6,693 bases of DNA, from assembly GCA_947631485.1 (NCBI GenBank), contig CANRLJ010000045.1, positions 1-6,693 of the forward strand, given 5' to 3'. Shown here piece after piece: positions 6,281 to 6,693 of the stretch (position 1 is the stretch's first letter; each line of letters starts with the position of its first letter). The notes below the pieces were generated by a model. It saw only the letters and a program-made list of their open reading frames with translations. It searched no databases and was not told where the DNA came from. Source of the DNA: an uncultured Clostridia bacterium. Lineage in GTDB: Bacteria > Bacillota > Clostridia > Christensenellales > UBA1242. The translations under genes were made by a program, and so were the position numbers.

Positions 6281-6286
6281 GAGAGG
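6281..6286 (+). promoter_or_regulatory. Ribosome-binding site that decides the lepA start
   Basis: GAGAGG lies 5 nt before the TTG at 6292. The competing ATG at 6262 has GAGG (6255-6258) only 3 nt upstream, which is tighter than usual. The spacing and the predicted promoter both favour TTG. Confidence 0.5.
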
Positions 6287-6291
6287 CAGCC

Positions 6292-6693
6292 TTGAAAGAT
6301 TTATCACTTATAAGAAATTTTTGCATTATTGCACACATAGACCACGGCAAAAGCACGCTTGCTGACAGACTTATCGAAATGACAGGCACTGTTTCAAAGC
6401 GTGACATGCAAAATCAAATTTTGGACAGCATGGAACTGGAACGTGAAAAGGGAATCACCATAAAACTTGCACCAACTCGTCTTATCTATGAATTTGAGGG
6501 CAAGGAATACACGCTAAACCTGATTGACACTCCGGGGCATGTTGACTTTACCTATGAGGTTTCACGCTCACTTGCTGCCTGTGAGGGCGCACTGCTTTTG
6601 GTTGACGCAACACAAGGGGTTGAGGCTCAAACATTGTCGAATGCCTATCTTGCTTTGGACAACAATCTTGAAACAATACCGGTGATAAACAAA
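6292..6693 (+). CDS. lepA: Elongation factor 4 (LepA), 5' part (3' end outside window)
   Basis: LepA/EF-4 is a translational GTPase that acts on the ribosome, proposed to back-translocate stalled ribosomes or aid 30S biogenesis. The 134 visible residues are the N-terminal G domain: G1 AHIDHGKST (14-22), [15 protein letters not shown] (44-58) with the G2 threonine, G3 DTPGH (79-83), [22 protein letters not shown] (85-106), and the first residues of G4 NK at the window edge. [15 protein letters not shown] is diagnostic of LepA; TypA/BipA reads MDSNDLEKERGITI. The TTG start gives [10 protein letters not shown], close to the short leader normal for LepA. An in-frame ATG at 6262 would add ten residues ([10 protein letters not shown]) and cannot be ruled out. 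It is transcribed divergently from the thymidine kinase-like gene. The C-terminal LepA-specific domain lies outside the window. Confidence 0.94.
   Translation, partial: MKDLSLIRNFCIIAHIDHGKSTLADRLIEMTGTVSKRDMQNQILDSMELEREKGITIKLAPTRLIYEFEGKEYTLNLIDTPGHVDFTYEVSRSLAACEGALLLVDATQGVEAQTLSNAYLALDNNLETIPVINK

Noticed and set aside
5912..6295. Plus-strand frame opposite the kinase-like N-terminus
   Set aside because: Composition rich in Phe/Ser/Cys, no family match, and it runs through the predicted divergent promoters; the minus strand carries the kinase-like homology.
1..6693. CRISPR array, insertion sequence, phage or defence island
   Set aside because: No regularly spaced repeats, transposase or integrase motifs or target duplications were seen; nearly all bases belong to housekeeping genes or their control regions.

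Overview
This is an AT-rich (by eye about 40% GC) stretch of bacterial chromosome, mostly translation and RNA-maturation housekeeping genes. Strong AGGAGG-type ribosome-binding sites, tightly packed co-oriented genes, the order infB-rbfA-(DHH phosphoesterase)-truB and a zinc-binding type II thymidine kinase relative point to a low-GC Gram-positive bacterium (Bacillota, Clostridia-like). TGA is used as a stop (rbfA, nfo) and Trp is TGG, so this is not a Mollicute with the alternative code. The species cannot be named from the sequence alone.

Layout. 1-4520 (+) is one apparent operon: the 3' part of infB (IF-2), rbfA, an nrnA-type DHH phosphoesterase, truB and an endonuclease IV (nfo) gene. Gaps are 30, 1, -11 and 9 nt, so transcription and probably translation are coupled. 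4521-4655 is a spacer with an inverted repeat and a good promoter for efp (4656-5216, +), which ends in a strong intrinsic terminator at 5216-5246. 5261-6186 (-) is a thymidine kinase-like gene split into two overlapping frames. 6187-6291 is a divergent promoter region, and 6292-6693 (+) is the 5' end of lepA (EF-4), cut by the window edge.

How the genes fit together. IF-2, RbfA, TruB, EF-P and LepA act on initiation, 30S maturation, tRNA T-loop pseudouridylation, proline-stretch elongation and ribosome rescue or assembly. The NrnA-like protein recycles short RNA fragments (nanoRNA) and/or pAp. Nfo, an abasic-site repair enzyme, is the outsider in this operon and sits where many Bacillota carry ribF.

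The most unusual locus is the thymidine kinase-like gene. It keeps the DE catalytic motif, the TMP-binding segment and the four-cysteine zinc lasso. Its Walker A loop is unrecognisable, it carries about 125 extra C-terminal residues, and its reading frame breaks once by a single-base shift. It may be a decaying gene, a non-kinase paralogue or a functional gene with a sequencing indel. I see no CRISPR array, tRNA, rRNA, insertion sequence, phage gene or defence system here.
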